Assembly: GCF_014199295.1 (NCBI RefSeq)
Contig: NZ_JACIJH010000013.1
Span: 62,001-126,000, forward strand
Length of the DNA stretch: 64,000 bases
Source of the DNA: Sphingopyxis panaciterrulae
Lineage (GTDB): Bacteria > Pseudomonadota > Alphaproteobacteria > Sphingomonadales > Sphingomonadaceae
Reading direction: 5' to 3'
This document shows positions 1-9,020 of this stretch, piece after piece (the first letter of the stretch is position 1; every line of letters starts with the position of its first letter). The notes below the pieces were generated by a model. The model was given only the letters and a program-made list of their open reading frames with translations, was not told the DNA's origin and did not search any database. A program made the translations under genes and the position numbers.

Positions 1-763
1 GACGCCTTATGGGCGGCGCGCCGAGGACTTCGGCGGCGGCGCCGGCGATTCGATCCGTCAGCTCATCCATGAACTGCGCAGCCCGCTCAACGCGATCTCG
101 GGTTTCGCGCAGATCATCTCGGGCCAAATGTTCGGGCCCGTGAACCAGGGGTATCGAGGAATGGCCCAGGCCATCGTCGCCGACGCCACTGCGGTCCAGG
201 CGATCATCGACGACCTCGAAACGGCCGCGAAGGCGGGCGCCAAGACGACCGCCGAGCCTGTATCCTCCGGCGACATCACCGATATCGGCGCCATATTGGT
301 GCAGGTCGAAGCCGACCTCGCCGGCCTGTCGAACGACCATTATGTCGGCCTCAGCATCTCGCGGATCGGCGGCCCCTTTCTGGCGCAGACGGGTGAGGCG
401 AACGCACGGCGCATGATCGGTCGCCTGTTGACCGCGCTGGTCGACGTATCCGAGCCGGGCAGTGTGCTCGTCGGCCAACTGGTCACCGAACGGGCACATG
501 ACGACATGCTGCAACTGCGCTTGGTCCGCCCCGCCGCCATCCGTTTCGCCAGCGCGGCCGAGCTGCTCGACCCCGGCTACAGCCCCGAAGGCGAGGCGCC
601 GGGCGCTGCGATCCTCAGCCTGGGCTTTTCGCTGCGGCTTGTCGACAGCCTGGCGCGAGCGGCCGGGGGACGTCTCGATATCGGGCATAACGCCTTGACC
701 TTGCACCTGCCCTCGGCCAACCCCAGCGCCGGGGCCGACCGGGGAGCCCGGCAGGGCGACTGA
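1..763 (+). CDS. Histidine kinase-like protein, 5' end missing
   Basis: The reading frame is open from the left edge (codons from base 2) to the stop at 761-763, so the N-terminus lies outside the window. A HisKA-type H-box is visible near the start, with the candidate phospho-His codon at 68-70 in the context IHELRSPLNAISGF. The C-terminal part should be the ATP-binding domain, but I see no clear N-box or DxGxG motif. Only a weak G2-like stretch is present near bases 610-670 (ILSLGFSLRLVDSLARAAGG). It may therefore be a degenerate kinase or a dimerising scaffold. It ends 29 bases before the deacetylase gene, which suggests joint transcription. Confidence 0.75.
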   Translation, partial: TPYGRRAEDFGGGAGDSIRQLIHELRSPLNAISGFAQIISGQMFGPVNQGYRGMAQAIVADATAVQAIIDDLETAAKAGAKTTAEPVSSGDITDIGAILVQVEADLAGLSNDHYVGLSISRIGGPFLAQTGEANARRMIGRLLTALVDVSEPGSVLVGQLVTERAHDDMLQLRLVRPAAIRFASAAELLDPGYSPEGEAPGAAILSLGFSLRLVDSLARAAGGRLDIGHNALTLHLPSANPSAGADRGARQGD

Positions 764-792
764 CGACGAGACCCGCAGCGAAGGGAAATGGC

Positions 793-1812
793 GTGCAGCC
801 TGGGGGCAATCTGTTCGATCGACCGGCTGCGGCGGACCTCATCGGTCTTCCGGCGGGCGAACGGCCCCGCTTCTGGGTCACGATCGATACCGAGGAGGAT
901 TTCGACTGGTCGGCGCCCTTCGCGCGGACCGGCTATCGGCTCGACTCGGTTCCGGCACTCGCCGATTGTCAGACCTATTTCGAGCAGGCGGGGGTGCGTC
1001 CCATCTATCTGGTCGACTGGCCGATCGTCGCCGACGACCGCGCGCTCGCCATCCTCGGCGCGGCGCAGGCGGCGGGGCGCTGCGATATCGGCGCCCAGCT
1101 CCACCCCTGGGTTACCCCGCCGCACGAGGAGGCGGTGAACGCGCGCAACAGCTATACCGGCAATCTCCCGTCCGACCTGCAGCGCGCGAAGATGACCGCG
1201 CTGCGTGATGCGATCCGCGACCGGTTCGGCGTTGCCCCGACGGTCTATCGCGCCGGGCGCTATGGCCTCGGTCCCGACAGCGCGTCGATGCTGGCCGAAC
1301 TCGGCTTTCGCTGCGACACGTCGGTGCGCAGCGGTTTCGACTATCGTGCCGGTCACGGCCCCGATTATCGCGACGCGCCGCTTCATCCCTGGCGCGTGCG
1401 GACGCCGGCGGGCCCGCTGCTCGAAATGCCCGTGACCACGGTGTTCGGCGGACTGCTTGGCCGGGTCGGGCAGCGCTTCTATCACCGCATCGCCCGCGAA
1501 GGGACTTTGACGCGGGCGCTGATCGCGCGGCTCGGCCTGGTCGAGCGCATCGCGCTGACACCCGAGGGCATCCCCGCCGAGCGCGCGTGTCGCGCCGTCG
1601 ACATCGCTATCGACCTCGGCCTGCCGGTGCTCAATTTCTCCTTTCACTCGCCGTCGTTGCAACCGGGCAATACGCCCTATGTGCGCAGCGCCGCCGATCT
1701 CGACCATCTGTATCGCTGGTGGGACGTGCTGCTCGACCATCTCGCACGGCGCGGCGTCGAGCCGACCGATGCCGACGCGATCGCGGCGATGGCGGAACCT
1801 GCGTCCGCCTGA
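793..1812 (+). CDS. Polysaccharide deacetylase family protein
   Basis: This is a 339-residue protein of the NodB/polysaccharide deacetylase fold. An early VTIDTEEDFDW motif holds the catalytic and metal-binding acids. A later QLHPW motif and an FSFHSPSL motif supply candidate histidines. Related proteins sit in surface polysaccharide gene sets and remove acetyl groups from cell-envelope sugars; the substrate here is unknown. The chosen start is GTG at 793, preceded by a purine-rich AAGGGA stretch. An ATG at 788 is in another frame. No signal peptide is evident, so a cytoplasmic location is likely. It follows the kinase-like gene by 29 bases. Confidence 0.8.
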   Translation: MQPGGNLFDRPAAADLIGLPAGERPRFWVTIDTEEDFDWSAPFARTGYRLDSVPALADCQTYFEQAGVRPIYLVDWPIVADDRALAILGAAQAAGRCDIGAQLHPWVTPPHEEAVNARNSYTGNLPSDLQRAKMTALRDAIRDRFGVAPTVYRAGRYGLGPDSASMLAELGFRCDTSVRSGFDYRAGHGPDYRDAPLHPWRVRTPAGPLLEMPVTTVFGGLLGRVGQRFYHRIAREGTLTRALIARLGLVERIALTPEGIPAERACRAVDIAIDLGLPVLNFSFHSPSLQPGNTPYVRSAADLDHLYRWWDVLLDHLARRGVEPTDADAIAAMAEPASA

Positions 1813-1868
1813 GCGAAGCGGCTTGCCAACGTCGCGCGCGCTCCGCTATCGCCCGCACATCCCCTCGG

Positions 1869-1944
1869 GGGCCTGTAGCTCAATGGTTAGAGCTGGCCGC
1901 TCATAACGGCTAGGTTGCGGGTTCGAGTCCTGCCGGGCCCACCA
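1869..1944 (+). tRNA. tRNA with CAU anticodon, probably tRNA-Ile2 (or elongator tRNA-Met)
   Basis: The cloverleaf is complete. A 7-bp acceptor stem pairs GGGCCTG with CGGGCCC, with discriminator A and an encoded CCA. The D arm is GCTC/GAGC and the anticodon loop is CTCATAA. The T arm has the TTCGAGT loop. The anticodon is CAU. The D-loop and variable-loop pattern resembles bacterial ileX, whose C34 becomes lysidine, more than metT, but I cannot settle the identity by eye. An integrase remnant begins about 120 bases downstream, so this tRNA has served as an integration target. Confidence 0.95.
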
Positions 1945-2059
1945 TCCCTTCTTTTCATGATGTCGATATGGTATCAATAATGCCTTGTTTAACAAGATCT
2001 TGTTGTGCATCCCTCGTCCATATCGTCTCAAGAGAGACCACGACGTCTCGTCGAATCGT

Positions 2060-2099
2060 GGGGGTATTTTGGGGTATCGGACTCCGCTTTTCGGGGTAT
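2060..2099 (+). repeat. Three GGGGTAT direct repeats, likely integrase arm-type sites
   Basis: GGGGTAT occurs at 2061-2067, 2071-2077 and 2093-2099, ending just before the integrase start codon at 2102. Short direct repeats between a tRNA and the integrase start are typical of arm-type binding sites of tRNA-targeting integrases. That function is inferred from position and repetition. Confidence 0.55.
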
Positions 2100-2101
2100 C
2101 G

Positions 2102-2194
2102 ATGACTCTGACCACTTTGCAGGTGAAGAAGGCCAAAGCTGGCGATCGAAACTACAAGCTTCCAGATTCGAGAGGGCTGTACGCGAATGATTGA
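2102..2194 (+). pseudogene. Truncated tyrosine integrase (P4 type), N-terminal stump
   Basis: An ATG at 2102 opens a 30-codon frame that stops at 2194. The peptide matches the start of the arm-type DNA-binding domain (DUF4102) of P4-like integrases. It has the usual pattern of a hydrophobic start, a basic VKKAKAG stretch and then YKLPDSRGLY. An intact relative would continue for about 370 more residues and carry the R-H-R-Y catalytic set; none of that is present downstream. The gene lies just after a tRNA, the normal place for such an integrase. I read it as the decayed end of an old integrated element. Confidence 0.7.
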
Positions 2195-2437
2195 TACGCG
2201 AGCCACGCTGGCCCGTTCCGATGTTGCCCGCCAAAAACCCTTGGGACTTTTTCAACAGCATCGGCCGCTCGCGTCTCCAGCTTCAGCCGGTATCAATAGC
2301 AGCCGGTCAGCACGATCGTTTCGGTCGAATGGGCGCAATAATCTGCCACTCCGGCGACCGAGATATGGCTCAGCTATAATGGACCTTCGGCAACGCTGCC
2401 AGGATTAGTATGCGGCCTCATCCCCTCACATGACGGG
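2195..2437. other. Non-coding stretch between integrase stump and cobU
   Basis: About 240 bases without a convincing gene. Short open frames exist but have no recognisable product or ribosome binding site. It probably holds decayed mobile DNA and the 3' untranslated end of the cob operon. I see no strong terminator hairpin. Confidence 0.5.
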
Positions 2438-2950
2438 CTATTTCAGGCGCTGCGGAAGGCCGGCGAATATCATCTGCACCTCTTGCGCCGCTGCGGCGAC
2501 GGCCTGGTTCGCCCGGCCAGCCTCGTCGCGGAAGCGTCGCGCCAGTGCGTTGTCCGGCACGATCCCGAGGCCGACCTCGTTGGCGACGAGGATGAGTTGA
2601 CCCTCGAACCGCTGAATCGCCTCACAAAGATCGCGCGTCGCGGCGTCGATATCGGCCTCCGCCAGCATGAGGTTGGAAATCCAGATGGTCAGGCAATCGA
2701 CCAGGGCGACGGCGTCTGCACCGTTGGCAGCGTCGATTGCGGCGGCAAGATCGCGCGGTGCCTCGACCGTTCGCCATCTCTGGTCCCTGTCTGCCCGGTG
2801 GCGTGCGATGCGGTCGCGCATCTCCGCATCACGGGCTTCGGCGGTGGCGACGAGGGTGTGCCGCCCCGCGATCGCCTCGGCGCGTGCCTGCGCATATCGG
2901 CTCTTTCCCGATCGCGCGCCGCCCAGCACGAAAAGACTCTGTCCGGTCAT
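2438..2950 (-). CDS. cobU: Adenosylcobinamide kinase / adenosylcobinamide-phosphate guanylyltransferase
   Basis: This bifunctional cytoplasmic enzyme (also called CobP) phosphorylates adenosylcobinamide and then attaches GMP, giving adenosylcobinamide-GDP for nucleotide loop assembly. At 170 residues it has the family length. A P-loop, GGARSGKS, lies at residues 10-17. The [13 protein letters not shown] and [11 protein letters not shown] stretches are family hallmarks. Its ATG overlaps the cobQ stop by 4 bases, so the two are translationally coupled. It is the last gene of the riboswitch-led operon. No defect is visible. Confidence 0.95.
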   Translation of the reverse strand: MTGQSLFVLGGARSGKSRYAQARAEAIAGRHTLVATAEARDAEMRDRIARHRADRDQRWRTVEAPRDLAAAIDAANGADAVALVDCLTIWISNLMLAEADIDAATRDLCEAIQRFEGQLILVANEVGLGIVPDNALARRFRDEAGRANQAVAAAAQEVQMIFAGLPQRLK

Positions 2951-4416
2951 GCGCTCCGCCCTTTCCCTGGCCTCGCCAGCGCGAGCAGGCCGTCGACATC
3001 GACATGCCGGGCCAGTTCGGCCGCCATCTCGTCGAGCGCCGCATCGACGTCGGCATGATAGCCGCGCCCGCCCGCCGCGACGCCGATACGGTCCAGTAGC
3101 GCGCGGCGCAGATCGGCGGACGCGAAGAGCCCATGCAGATAGGACCCCATCACCGTGCCGGACGCGCTGATGGCGCCATCGGTCGTTCCATCCTCCAGCG
3201 TCGCGAAGGGCCGCGCGAGCCGCGAGCCGCGGCTTTCCCCCATGTGCATTTCATAGCCGTCGATCGCCGCGCCCAGCGCCGCGCCGCGCACGGCGCGGAG
3301 CCGCTTGCCGGGTGACAGCAAGGTTTCCACGTCGAGCAGGCCGAGTCCGGCCACGTCCGATGGCTCGCCTTCGAGGCCGAGCGGGTCGGAGATGCTGCGG
3401 CCGAGCATTTGGTATCCGCCGCACAGTCCGACGATCAGGCCGCCGCGCCGATGATGGGCGAAAATGTCGATGTCCCAGCCCTCGCCGCGCAGCGCGGCGA
3501 GATCCGCGATGGTTGCCTTGGACCCCGGCAGGACGATGATCGCCGCCTCGGCCGGGATGGGACGGCCCGGCGGAATCATCGCCAGCTCGACGCCGGGTTC
3601 GAGCTTGAAGGGATCGAGGTCGTCGAAGTTGGCGATGCGGGGCAGGATCGGGCAGGCGATGACCCGCCGCCCCTCGCGTCCGCCGACGCTGCGGTCCAGC
3701 ACCACCGCATCCTCGCTGGGCAGCCGGGCAGCGGCTGCGAGCCAGGGGACGACGCCGAAGCCCTTCCATCCGGTGCGTGCCTCGATCGCCCGATACCCGT
3801 CTTCGAACAGCGCCGGGTCGCCGCGGAACTTGTTGATGAGGAAACCGCGGATCATCGCGGCGTCGGCGGGGTCGATCACCGCCCGCGTCCCGACGAGCGA
3901 GGCGATCACGCCGCCCCGGTCGATGTCGCCGATCAACACCACGGGCACATCGGCGGCGCGCGCGAAGCCCATGTTGGCGATGTCGCCACTCCGCAGGTTG
4001 ACCTCGGCAGGCGAGCCAGCCCCTTCGACCAGCACCAGGTCGCAGCGCGCCCGCAGGCGCACGAAGCTCTGCGTCACTTCGGCCAGCAGGGCGCCCCGCG
4101 CCGCGCGGAAATCGCTGCTGCCCAGCGTGCCGCGCACCTGGCCATGAACGACGAGCTGCGACGTTCGGTCCGCCTGCGGCTTCAGCAGGACGGGGTTCAT
4201 GTCGGTGTGCGGCTCCGCGCGGCAGGCCAGTGCCTGCAATGCCTGCGCCCGGCCGATCTCGCCGCCGTCGGCGGTGACCGCGGCGTTGTTCGACATATTC
4301 TGCGGCTTGAAGGGCAGGACAGTCAGCCCGCGATGGACGAGCAGGCGGCACAGGGCGGCGACCAGCACCGATTTGCCGACGTCCGACCCGGTCCCTTGCA
4401 GCATCAGAGCGCCCAT
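2947..4416 (-). CDS. cobQ: Cobyric acid synthase
   Basis: This glutamine-dependent amidotransferase amidates four side chains of adenosylcobyrinic acid a,c-diamide to give adenosylcobyric acid. From the chosen start it is 489 residues, as usual for CobQ. An N-terminal dethiobiotin-synthetase-like ATP site, GTGSDVGKS, lies at residues 8-16 and is followed by the family stretch [10 protein letters not shown]. The C-terminal glutaminase domain carries the nucleophile Cys332 in [10 protein letters not shown]. The frame is open to 4452, but the ATG at 4416 places the ATP site where the family has it. The start overlaps the cbiB end by 13 bases, and the stop overlaps cobU by 4. Confidence 0.95.
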   Translation of the reverse strand: MGALMLQGTGSDVGKSVLVAALCRLLVHRGLTVLPFKPQNMSNNAAVTADGGEIGRAQALQALACRAEPHTDMNPVLLKPQADRTSQLVVHGQVRGTLGSSDFRAARGALLAEVTQSFVRLRARCDLVLVEGAGSPAEVNLRSGDIANMGFARAADVPVVLIGDIDRGGVIASLVGTRAVIDPADAAMIRGFLINKFRGDPALFEDGYRAIEARTGWKGFGVVPWLAAAARLPSEDAVVLDRSVGGREGRRVIACPILPRIANFDDLDPFKLEPGVELAMIPPGRPIPAEAAIIVLPGSKATIADLAALRGEGWDIDIFAHHRRGGLIVGLCGGYQMLGRSISDPLGLEGEPSDVAGLGLLDVETLLSPGKRLRAVRGAALGAAIDGYEMHMGESRGSRLARPFATLEDGTTDGAISASGTVMGSYLHGLFASADLRRALLDRIGVAAGGRGYHADVDAALDEMAAELARHVDVDGLLALARPGKGRSA

Positions 4417-5339
4417 TCGGCGCCCCCCGCGAAAAGCCAGAGCAGCGCGCAAGCGCCGAGATAGAGACGCAGCGCCCGGCGGATGTCGTCGCTCGACGGC
4501 GCCCGCGCTCCGTCGCCGATCCAGGGCTTGTCGTGCATGACGCCGTCATAGGCGATCGGGCCGGCGAGGCGAAGGTCGAGCGCGCCCGCCATGGCGGCCT
4601 CCGGCCATCCGGCGTTGGGCGAGGCGTGCTTGCCGGCGTCGCGCCGCAGGATGCGCCAGCCGCCGCCCGCGAGGCAGATCAGCAGAGCGGACAGGCGCGC
4701 GGGGACGAGGTTCAGCAGATCGTCGGCGCGCGCCGCCGCCCAGCCGAAGGCGCGCCAGCGTTCCTCGCGGTGGCCGATCAGGCTGTCGGCGGTGTTGATC
4801 GCCTTGTAGGTCCAGACCCCCGGCAGCCCCAGGAGCAGCAGCCAGAAGACGGGCGCGGCCACGCCGTCGCAAAAACTTTCCGCGAGGCTTTCGATGGCGG
4901 CGCGCGCAACGCCCCTCTCGTCGAGCGCGGCGGTGTCACGGCCGACGATCGCGCCCACGGCGGCGCGCGCGGCGGGCAGGTCGTCGCCGTCGAGCGCGTC
5001 GGCGACGGCGCGGACGTGGTCGAACAGGCTGCGCTGCGCGATCGCCGGCCAGGCGAGCAGTGCCGCGACCGCCCAGCCGAACGCGCCGCATGCCCTGAGC
5101 AGCAGTGACTGGACGACCCAGGCCGTTCCCCCGGCCAACCCGACTAGCAACAGGACGGTCAGCAGGCCCAGCAGGCGGCGCGTGCCGAAGCGCCGTTCCG
5201 GCCCGTTCCAATGCCGCTCGGCGGCGTCGATCAGCCATGCAAACCATCCGACCGGATGCCCTGCCAGCCGATAGAGGGCGCACGGCCAGCCCAGCGCAGC
5301 GTCCAGCCCCAGCGCCGCCAATATGATCGGCTCAGCCAT
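4404..5339 (-). CDS. cbiB: Adenosylcobinamide-phosphate synthase (CbiB/CobD)
   Basis: This inner-membrane protein joins adenosylcobyric acid to aminopropanol phosphate (or aminopropanol), making adenosylcobinamide (phosphate). It has 311 residues with several hydrophobic segments. The N-terminal [16 protein letters not shown] stretch and the later [13 protein letters not shown] motif are characteristic of the family. The ATG at 5339 overlaps the end of the upstream decarboxylase gene by 8 bases. It is called cobD in Pseudomonas nomenclature. The neighbours supply its amine substrate and consume its product. Confidence 0.93.
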   Translation of the reverse strand: MAEPIILAALGLDAALGWPCALYRLAGHPVGWFAWLIDAAERHWNGPERRFGTRRLLGLLTVLLLVGLAGGTAWVVQSLLLRACGAFGWAVAALLAWPAIAQRSLFDHVRAVADALDGDDLPAARAAVGAIVGRDTAALDERGVARAAIESLAESFCDGVAAPVFWLLLLGLPGVWTYKAINTADSLIGHREERWRAFGWAAARADDLLNLVPARLSALLICLAGGGWRILRRDAGKHASPNAGWPEAAMAGALDLRLAGPIAYDGVMHDKPWIGDGARAPSSDDIRRALRLYLGACALLWLFAGGAEWAL

Positions 5340-6312
5340 CGGAAAGCGCCGCCTTCAGCCGCGGGAGCGCCGCCTCGTCAGTGGGCAGGCCGAAACGCAG
5401 CCATTGCGGCTCGTCCGTAAAGGGGCGCGTCAGAATGGCGTGGCGCGCAAGCCGCTCGAACAGCGCCCGCGCATCGGTGGTCTCGACGAGCCGGAACAGC
5501 GGACAGGCACCGACCGGTGCATATCCGGCCTCCCGCAACAGCGCGTCGAGCGCGGCGGCTTGCCCTGGCAGACGGCGGCGCGTAGCGGCGATCCAGTCCG
5601 CATCCGCATAGGCGGCGGTGCCGATGGCCACGGCGGCGGTGGACACCGGCCAGGCTCCGAGCAGGGCGCGCAGATCGTGCAGCACCGGCCCCGGGCCGAG
5701 CACGAAGCCGAGCCGGACCCCGGCGAGTCCGAAGAATTTCCCGAAAGAACGGAAGAGGATCAGGCGCGCGTCGTCGTTCACCGCCGGCGCAATGCTCAAC
5801 GCGGGATCGAAATCGGCGAAGGCTTCGTCGACCAGCAGCCAGCCGGTTCCGCCCCGGCTCGCGAGCAGTTCACGGAGCATCGCGGGCGGGACGATCCGGC
5901 CGTCGGGATTGTTGGGATTGGCGAGGATGATGCTGCCGCCGTGCCGTTCGATTCCGTCGGGATCGGTGGCCATGGCACCCGAAATCATCTCGCCGTGCGT
6001 GCGATAGCCGGGTGCGGCATATCGGGCCTCGCCGCCGAGCAGCGCGCCGACCAGGCGGAGGCCGATCTCGGTTCCGGGAACCACGCAGACCTGGTGCGCG
6101 GCGACACCGAAATAGGCGGCCGCCACGGCCTCCAGTCCGGCGATGGCGTCATGTTCGGGAAGCCGCCCCCAGTCGATCTCGACGCCGTCCGCATCCGGCC
6201 AGGGATTGGGATTGATCCCCGTGGACAGGTCGATCCAGGATTCGCTACCCGTACCGAACCGGTGCTTCGCGGCCGACAGGCCGCCGCCGTGCCATGTCCA
6301 AGGCTCGCTCAT
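5332..6312 (-). CDS. cobD: Threonine-phosphate decarboxylase, PLP-dependent (CobD/CobC)
   Basis: This is a fold-type I PLP enzyme of the histidinol-phosphate aminotransferase family. In cobalamin operons it makes aminopropanol phosphate from threonine phosphate. The product is 326 residues from the ATG at 6312. An N-terminal LSTGINPNPWP stretch and NPNNPDG near the middle are typical. Lys192 in SFGKFFGLAGVRLG is the expected PLP Schiff-base lysine. The frame is open to 6327, but the start at 6312 gives a 4-base overlap with cobS, as elsewhere in this operon. The symbol follows Salmonella usage; in Pseudomonas it is cobC. Confidence 0.9.
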   Translation of the reverse strand: MSEPWTWHGGGLSAAKHRFGTGSESWIDLSTGINPNPWPDADGVEIDWGRLPEHDAIAGLEAVAAAYFGVAAHQVCVVPGTEIGLRLVGALLGGEARYAAPGYRTHGEMISGAMATDPDGIERHGGSIILANPNNPDGRIVPPAMLRELLASRGGTGWLLVDEAFADFDPALSIAPAVNDDARLILFRSFGKFFGLAGVRLGFVLGPGPVLHDLRALLGAWPVSTAAVAIGTAAYADADWIAATRRRLPGQAAALDALLREAGYAPVGACPLFRLVETTDARALFERLARHAILTRPFTDEPQWLRFGLPTDEAALPRLKAALSDG

Positions 6313-7031
6313 GCGGCCCGCAGCCACAGCAGCGCGGCGAACAGCGACAGGCTTTCGGTCACTTCGATCCCGGCGCCATGGCCGTCACCCGACACGCCGC
6401 CGATTGCGCGGCGCAGCCACCATCCCCAGCCGAGCAGGAAAAGAGGCGTAGCCAGAAGCGCGGGCGACCAGACGGAGGCCGCCGCGAGAAGCCCGCCCCA
6501 CAGGACGAGGTCGGCGCCGCGGACGAGGCCGCGAAAACGCGACCCCAGCCCCGCGTGAAGATCGGGCAGCCACCGCGACCACGGAAGCGGCCCCATTCGC
6601 GCCGCGAAGGGCGCGAGCGCGATGGCGAGGAAGGCCTGCGCGTCGATCAGCGCATGGAGCAGCACCAGCTTGGCGATCAACTGCAAGGCGATCGCGACGA
6701 CCGCGAAGCTGCCGACATGGGGATCGGACAGGGCGGCGATCATGCGGTCGTGGTCCTTGTGGGCCGCGCCGCGCGCATCGGCGATGTCGCCCAGCCCGTC
6801 GAGGTGAAGCGCCCCGGTGACACCCACCCACAGGAGCAGCGCGAGCAGGGCTCCCGACCAGCCGTCCAGCCTTGCGCCGCCCCATGCCCCCGCCGCGACG
6901 ATAGCGCCGACGAGCAGTCCGACCGCCGGAAACCAGCGCATCGAGGCCGCGAATTCCGGGTTGGAAACGGTGGCCAGACGCGGCGTCGGCAGCCGCGTCA
7001 GGAACTGAACGGCGATCAGCAACCCTTTCAT
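6309..7031 (-). CDS. cobS: Adenosylcobinamide-GDP ribazoletransferase (cobalamin synthase)
   Basis: This polytopic membrane enzyme (CobV in Pseudomonas) joins adenosylcobinamide-GDP to alpha-ribazole (phosphate), the last assembly step. It has 240 residues and opens with the family start pattern MKGLLIAVQFLTRLP. The acidic LHLDGLGDIADARG motif, the likely metal-binding active site, follows the second hydrophobic segment. The chosen ATG at 7031 overlaps the stop of the phosphatase gene by 4 bases. Strongly hydrophobic stretches run through the rest of the protein. Confidence 0.95.
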   Translation of the reverse strand: MKGLLIAVQFLTRLPTPRLATVSNPEFAASMRWFPAVGLLVGAIVAAGAWGGARLDGWSGALLALLLWVGVTGALHLDGLGDIADARGAAHKDHDRMIAALSDPHVGSFAVVAIALQLIAKLVLLHALIDAQAFLAIALAPFAARMGPLPWSRWLPDLHAGLGSRFRGLVRGADLVLWGGLLAAASVWSPALLATPLFLLGWGWWLRRAIGGVSGDGHGAGIEVTESLSLFAALLWLRAA

Positions 7032-7597
7032 GGCCGCAAGCCCGTGATCTGCGCGGCTGGTGTATCGCCCGGCCGCAGGTGCAGCGAGACGAGGACGCCA
7101 TAGGGCAGATCGAACGACCACAAACGGCGCCGCTCGAAACCGCAGAGACAGTGCAGCGCCGCGCGGATCGTGCCGCCGTGCGTGACGACGAGGGTGGGGA
7201 CCGGCTCCAGTTCGGCAAGGGCGCGCGATACGCGTGCAACGAGCGCCGACCAGCGTTCGCCGCCCGGCGGCGGGTTGGCGTCGGGGTCGCCCCGGAAACG
7301 GGCCATGGCCTCGCGGTCGATCGCGTCCGCCGCTCTGCCGTCCCACGCGCCGAAATCGATTTCGCGCCAGCGGGGGTCGACGGCGAGCGGCCGGGCGAGG
7401 ACTGCTCCGATCGCTTCGCCCGCGAGGCGGCAGCGTCGCAGGTCCGATGCGATCAGCCGCTCGGCGCCGACGGTGCGGGCCTGCGCAACGCAGGCGGCGA
7501 TTCCTGCGGCGGTCGGCGCGCCGTCGGTCCGGCCCATCAGCAACCCCGGTCGCTCGGGCGCGCCGTGGCGCAGCAGGTGGAGCGCGAAGCCGCTCAT
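7028..7597 (-). CDS. cobC: Histidine phosphatase family protein, probable alpha-ribazole phosphatase
   Basis: The 189-residue product is a phosphoglycerate-mutase-like histidine phosphatase. It has an LLRHG motif at residues 8-12 with the phospho-acceptor His11, and a second histidine in VVTHGG. In cobalamin operons this family removes phosphate from alpha-ribazole 5'-phosphate or adenosylcobalamin 5'-phosphate. The specific substrate is inferred from position between cobS and cobT. The ATG at 7597 overlaps the cobT stop by 4 bases and the stop overlaps cobS by 4. The symbol uses Salmonella naming. Confidence 0.85.
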   Translation of the reverse strand: MSGFALHLLRHGAPERPGLLMGRTDGAPTAAGIAACVAQARTVGAERLIASDLRRCRLAGEAIGAVLARPLAVDPRWREIDFGAWDGRAADAIDREAMARFRGDPDANPPPGGERWSALVARVSRALAELEPVPTLVVTHGGTIRAALHCLCGFERRRLWSFDLPYGVLVSLHLRPGDTPAAQITGLRP

Positions 7598-8610
7598 GGC
7601 GACGCCGATACGGCTGCTTGGGCAAAGGTCGCCATCCGGTCGTGCGCAGCCAGTGCCGCGCGGACGACACCGGCCGCCACCGCAGCGCCGCTCCCTTCGC
7701 CGAGCCGCATCCCGAGCGACAGCAGAGGATCGAGGCCCAATTTGTCGAGCAGCAACGCGTGGCCGCGTTCGGCCGAACAATGGCCCGCGATGCAATGGTC
7801 GGCGATGGCCGGATTGTCCGCCGCCATCGGCGCGATCGCCGCACAGCAGATGAAACCGTCGAGAAGCACGGGAACCCCCAGTTGCCGCGCCCGCATTGCC
7901 GCACCCGCGATCGCCGCCGTCTCGCGGCCGCCGACGCGGCGCAGCGTCTCGAATGCCGAACGTCCGGCATAGGCATGGACGGCGAGTGCGCGCTCGACCA
8001 CCTCGACCTTGCGCGTCACGCCCTCTGCTCCGACGCCTGTGCCGGGCCCGACCCAGTCGGCCGCCGTTCCGCCGAGGCTGCGCGCGCATAGCGCCGCGGC
8101 GGCGGTCGAATTGGCAATTCCCATCTCGCCGAGTACGATCAGGTCGAGGTCGGGCTCGACCGCCTCCGCCCCGGCGTTGAGTGCGTCGAGGCATTCGGCC
8201 TGGGTCATCGCCGGCACCGAGGTAAAGTCGGCGGTCGGCCGGTCGAGGTCGAGCGCGACGATCTCGAGCTCCAGTCCGGCGGTCGCCGACAACGCGTTGA
8301 TCGCCGCGCCGCCGGTCTCGAAATTGGCGACCATCTGGGCCGTGACGGCGGAGGGAAAGGCGCTGACGCCGTGCGCGGCGACGCCGTGATTGCCGGCGAA
8401 GATCGCGGCGCGCGCGCGGTCGAGGCGCGGGCGCTCGCGCGATTGCCAGCCGGCGAAGAAGATAGCGATCTCCTCCAGCCGCCCTAGCGATCCGGCAGGC
8501 TTGGTCAGCGACATCTGTCGCGCGCTGGCGGCCTCTTGCGCCTTGCCGTCGGCCTTGCGCGGGCGCGCGAGAGCGGCCTCGAAATCCGCGATCGATGCAA
8601 AGGCGGTCAT
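7594..8610 (-). CDS. cobT: Nicotinate-nucleotide--dimethylbenzimidazole phosphoribosyltransferase
   Basis: This cytoplasmic enzyme (CobU in Pseudomonas) activates the lower ligand base, normally 5,6-dimethylbenzimidazole, as alpha-ribazole phosphate using nicotinate mononucleotide. From the ATG at 8610 it is 338 residues, a usual length. Family stretches include KPAGSLGRLE, FAGNHGVAAHGVSAFP, GEMGIANSTAAAAL and the C-terminal RLGEGSGA, whose glutamate is the expected catalytic base. The longer open frame to 8673 lacks family similarity. The start overlaps the DUF1636 gene stop by 4 bases. Confidence 0.95.
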   Translation of the reverse strand: MTAFASIADFEAALARPRKADGKAQEAASARQMSLTKPAGSLGRLEEIAIFFAGWQSRERPRLDRARAAIFAGNHGVAAHGVSAFPSAVTAQMVANFETGGAAINALSATAGLELEIVALDLDRPTADFTSVPAMTQAECLDALNAGAEAVEPDLDLIVLGEMGIANSTAAAALCARSLGGTAADWVGPGTGVGAEGVTRKVEVVERALAVHAYAGRSAFETLRRVGGRETAAIAGAAMRARQLGVPVLLDGFICCAAIAPMAADNPAIADHCIAGHCSAERGHALLLDKLGLDPLLSLGMRLGEGSGAAVAAGVVRAALAAHDRMATFAQAAVSASP

Positions 8611-9020
8611 GCGGCGACGAATCCCGGGGGCGGGACGCGGACGAGGAAATGCCCCTTCACGCCGTCCGGCCAATCGGCATAGGCGACGCGGCCTTCGGCG
8701 CTGGCGGTGTGGTGCACGGCATAATCGAGGATGGCGCGCGCTGCCGCTTCGTCCGGCGCGAAGCGGCCAAGCACATAGCCCAGCTTCCCCGGCGCGCGGA
8801 TATGGACGGTGCAGAAGTCCTTGCAGGCGAACAGGCAGGGCATCTCTTCCACCGCGATCCGCGCATAGACGGGCTCGCTGTCGGCAAGGTCGCGCAGCAG
8901 CCCGGCGAGCCGCGCCCCGCCGCGCACGCCCTCTCCATCCTCGCGCGCGTCTCCGCTGTGGCGGCAGCTATTGCACGCGATGACCGAAGGGCCGTCGGCG
9001 GCGGGACGAAGCATCGTCAT
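8607..9020 (-). CDS. DUF1636 family metal-binding (ferredoxin-like) protein
   Basis: The 137-residue product carries five cysteines in the DUF1636 arrangement, Cys16-x2-Cys19 early and Cys62, Cys66 and Cys70 in MPCLFACKDFC. This pattern fits a thioredoxin-like [2Fe-2S] ferredoxin or a metal-binding protein. Family members occur next to cobW, cobN or other cobalamin genes in alphaproteobacteria, and their exact role is not settled. An electron-donor role in cobalt reduction, or cobalt handling, is my inference. It overlaps its neighbours by 4 bases on both sides, so it is firmly part of the B12 operon. Confidence 0.85.
   Translation of the reverse strand: MTMLRPAADGPSVIACNSCRHSGDAREDGEGVRGGARLAGLLRDLADSEPVYARIAVEEMPCLFACKDFCTVHIRAPGKLGYVLGRFAPDEAAARAILDYAVHHTASAEGRVAYADWPDGVKGHFLVRVPPPGFVAA

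Noticed and set aside
577-1740. A 387-codon open frame on the minus strand opposite the polysaccharide deacetylase
   Set aside because: It is a mirror frame of a real gene in high-GC DNA. Its product is Arg- and Gly-rich with no family features or ribosome site.
2187-2408. Short open frames downstream of the integrase stump
   Set aside because: There is no family similarity or ribosome site, and nothing to distinguish them from decayed DNA.
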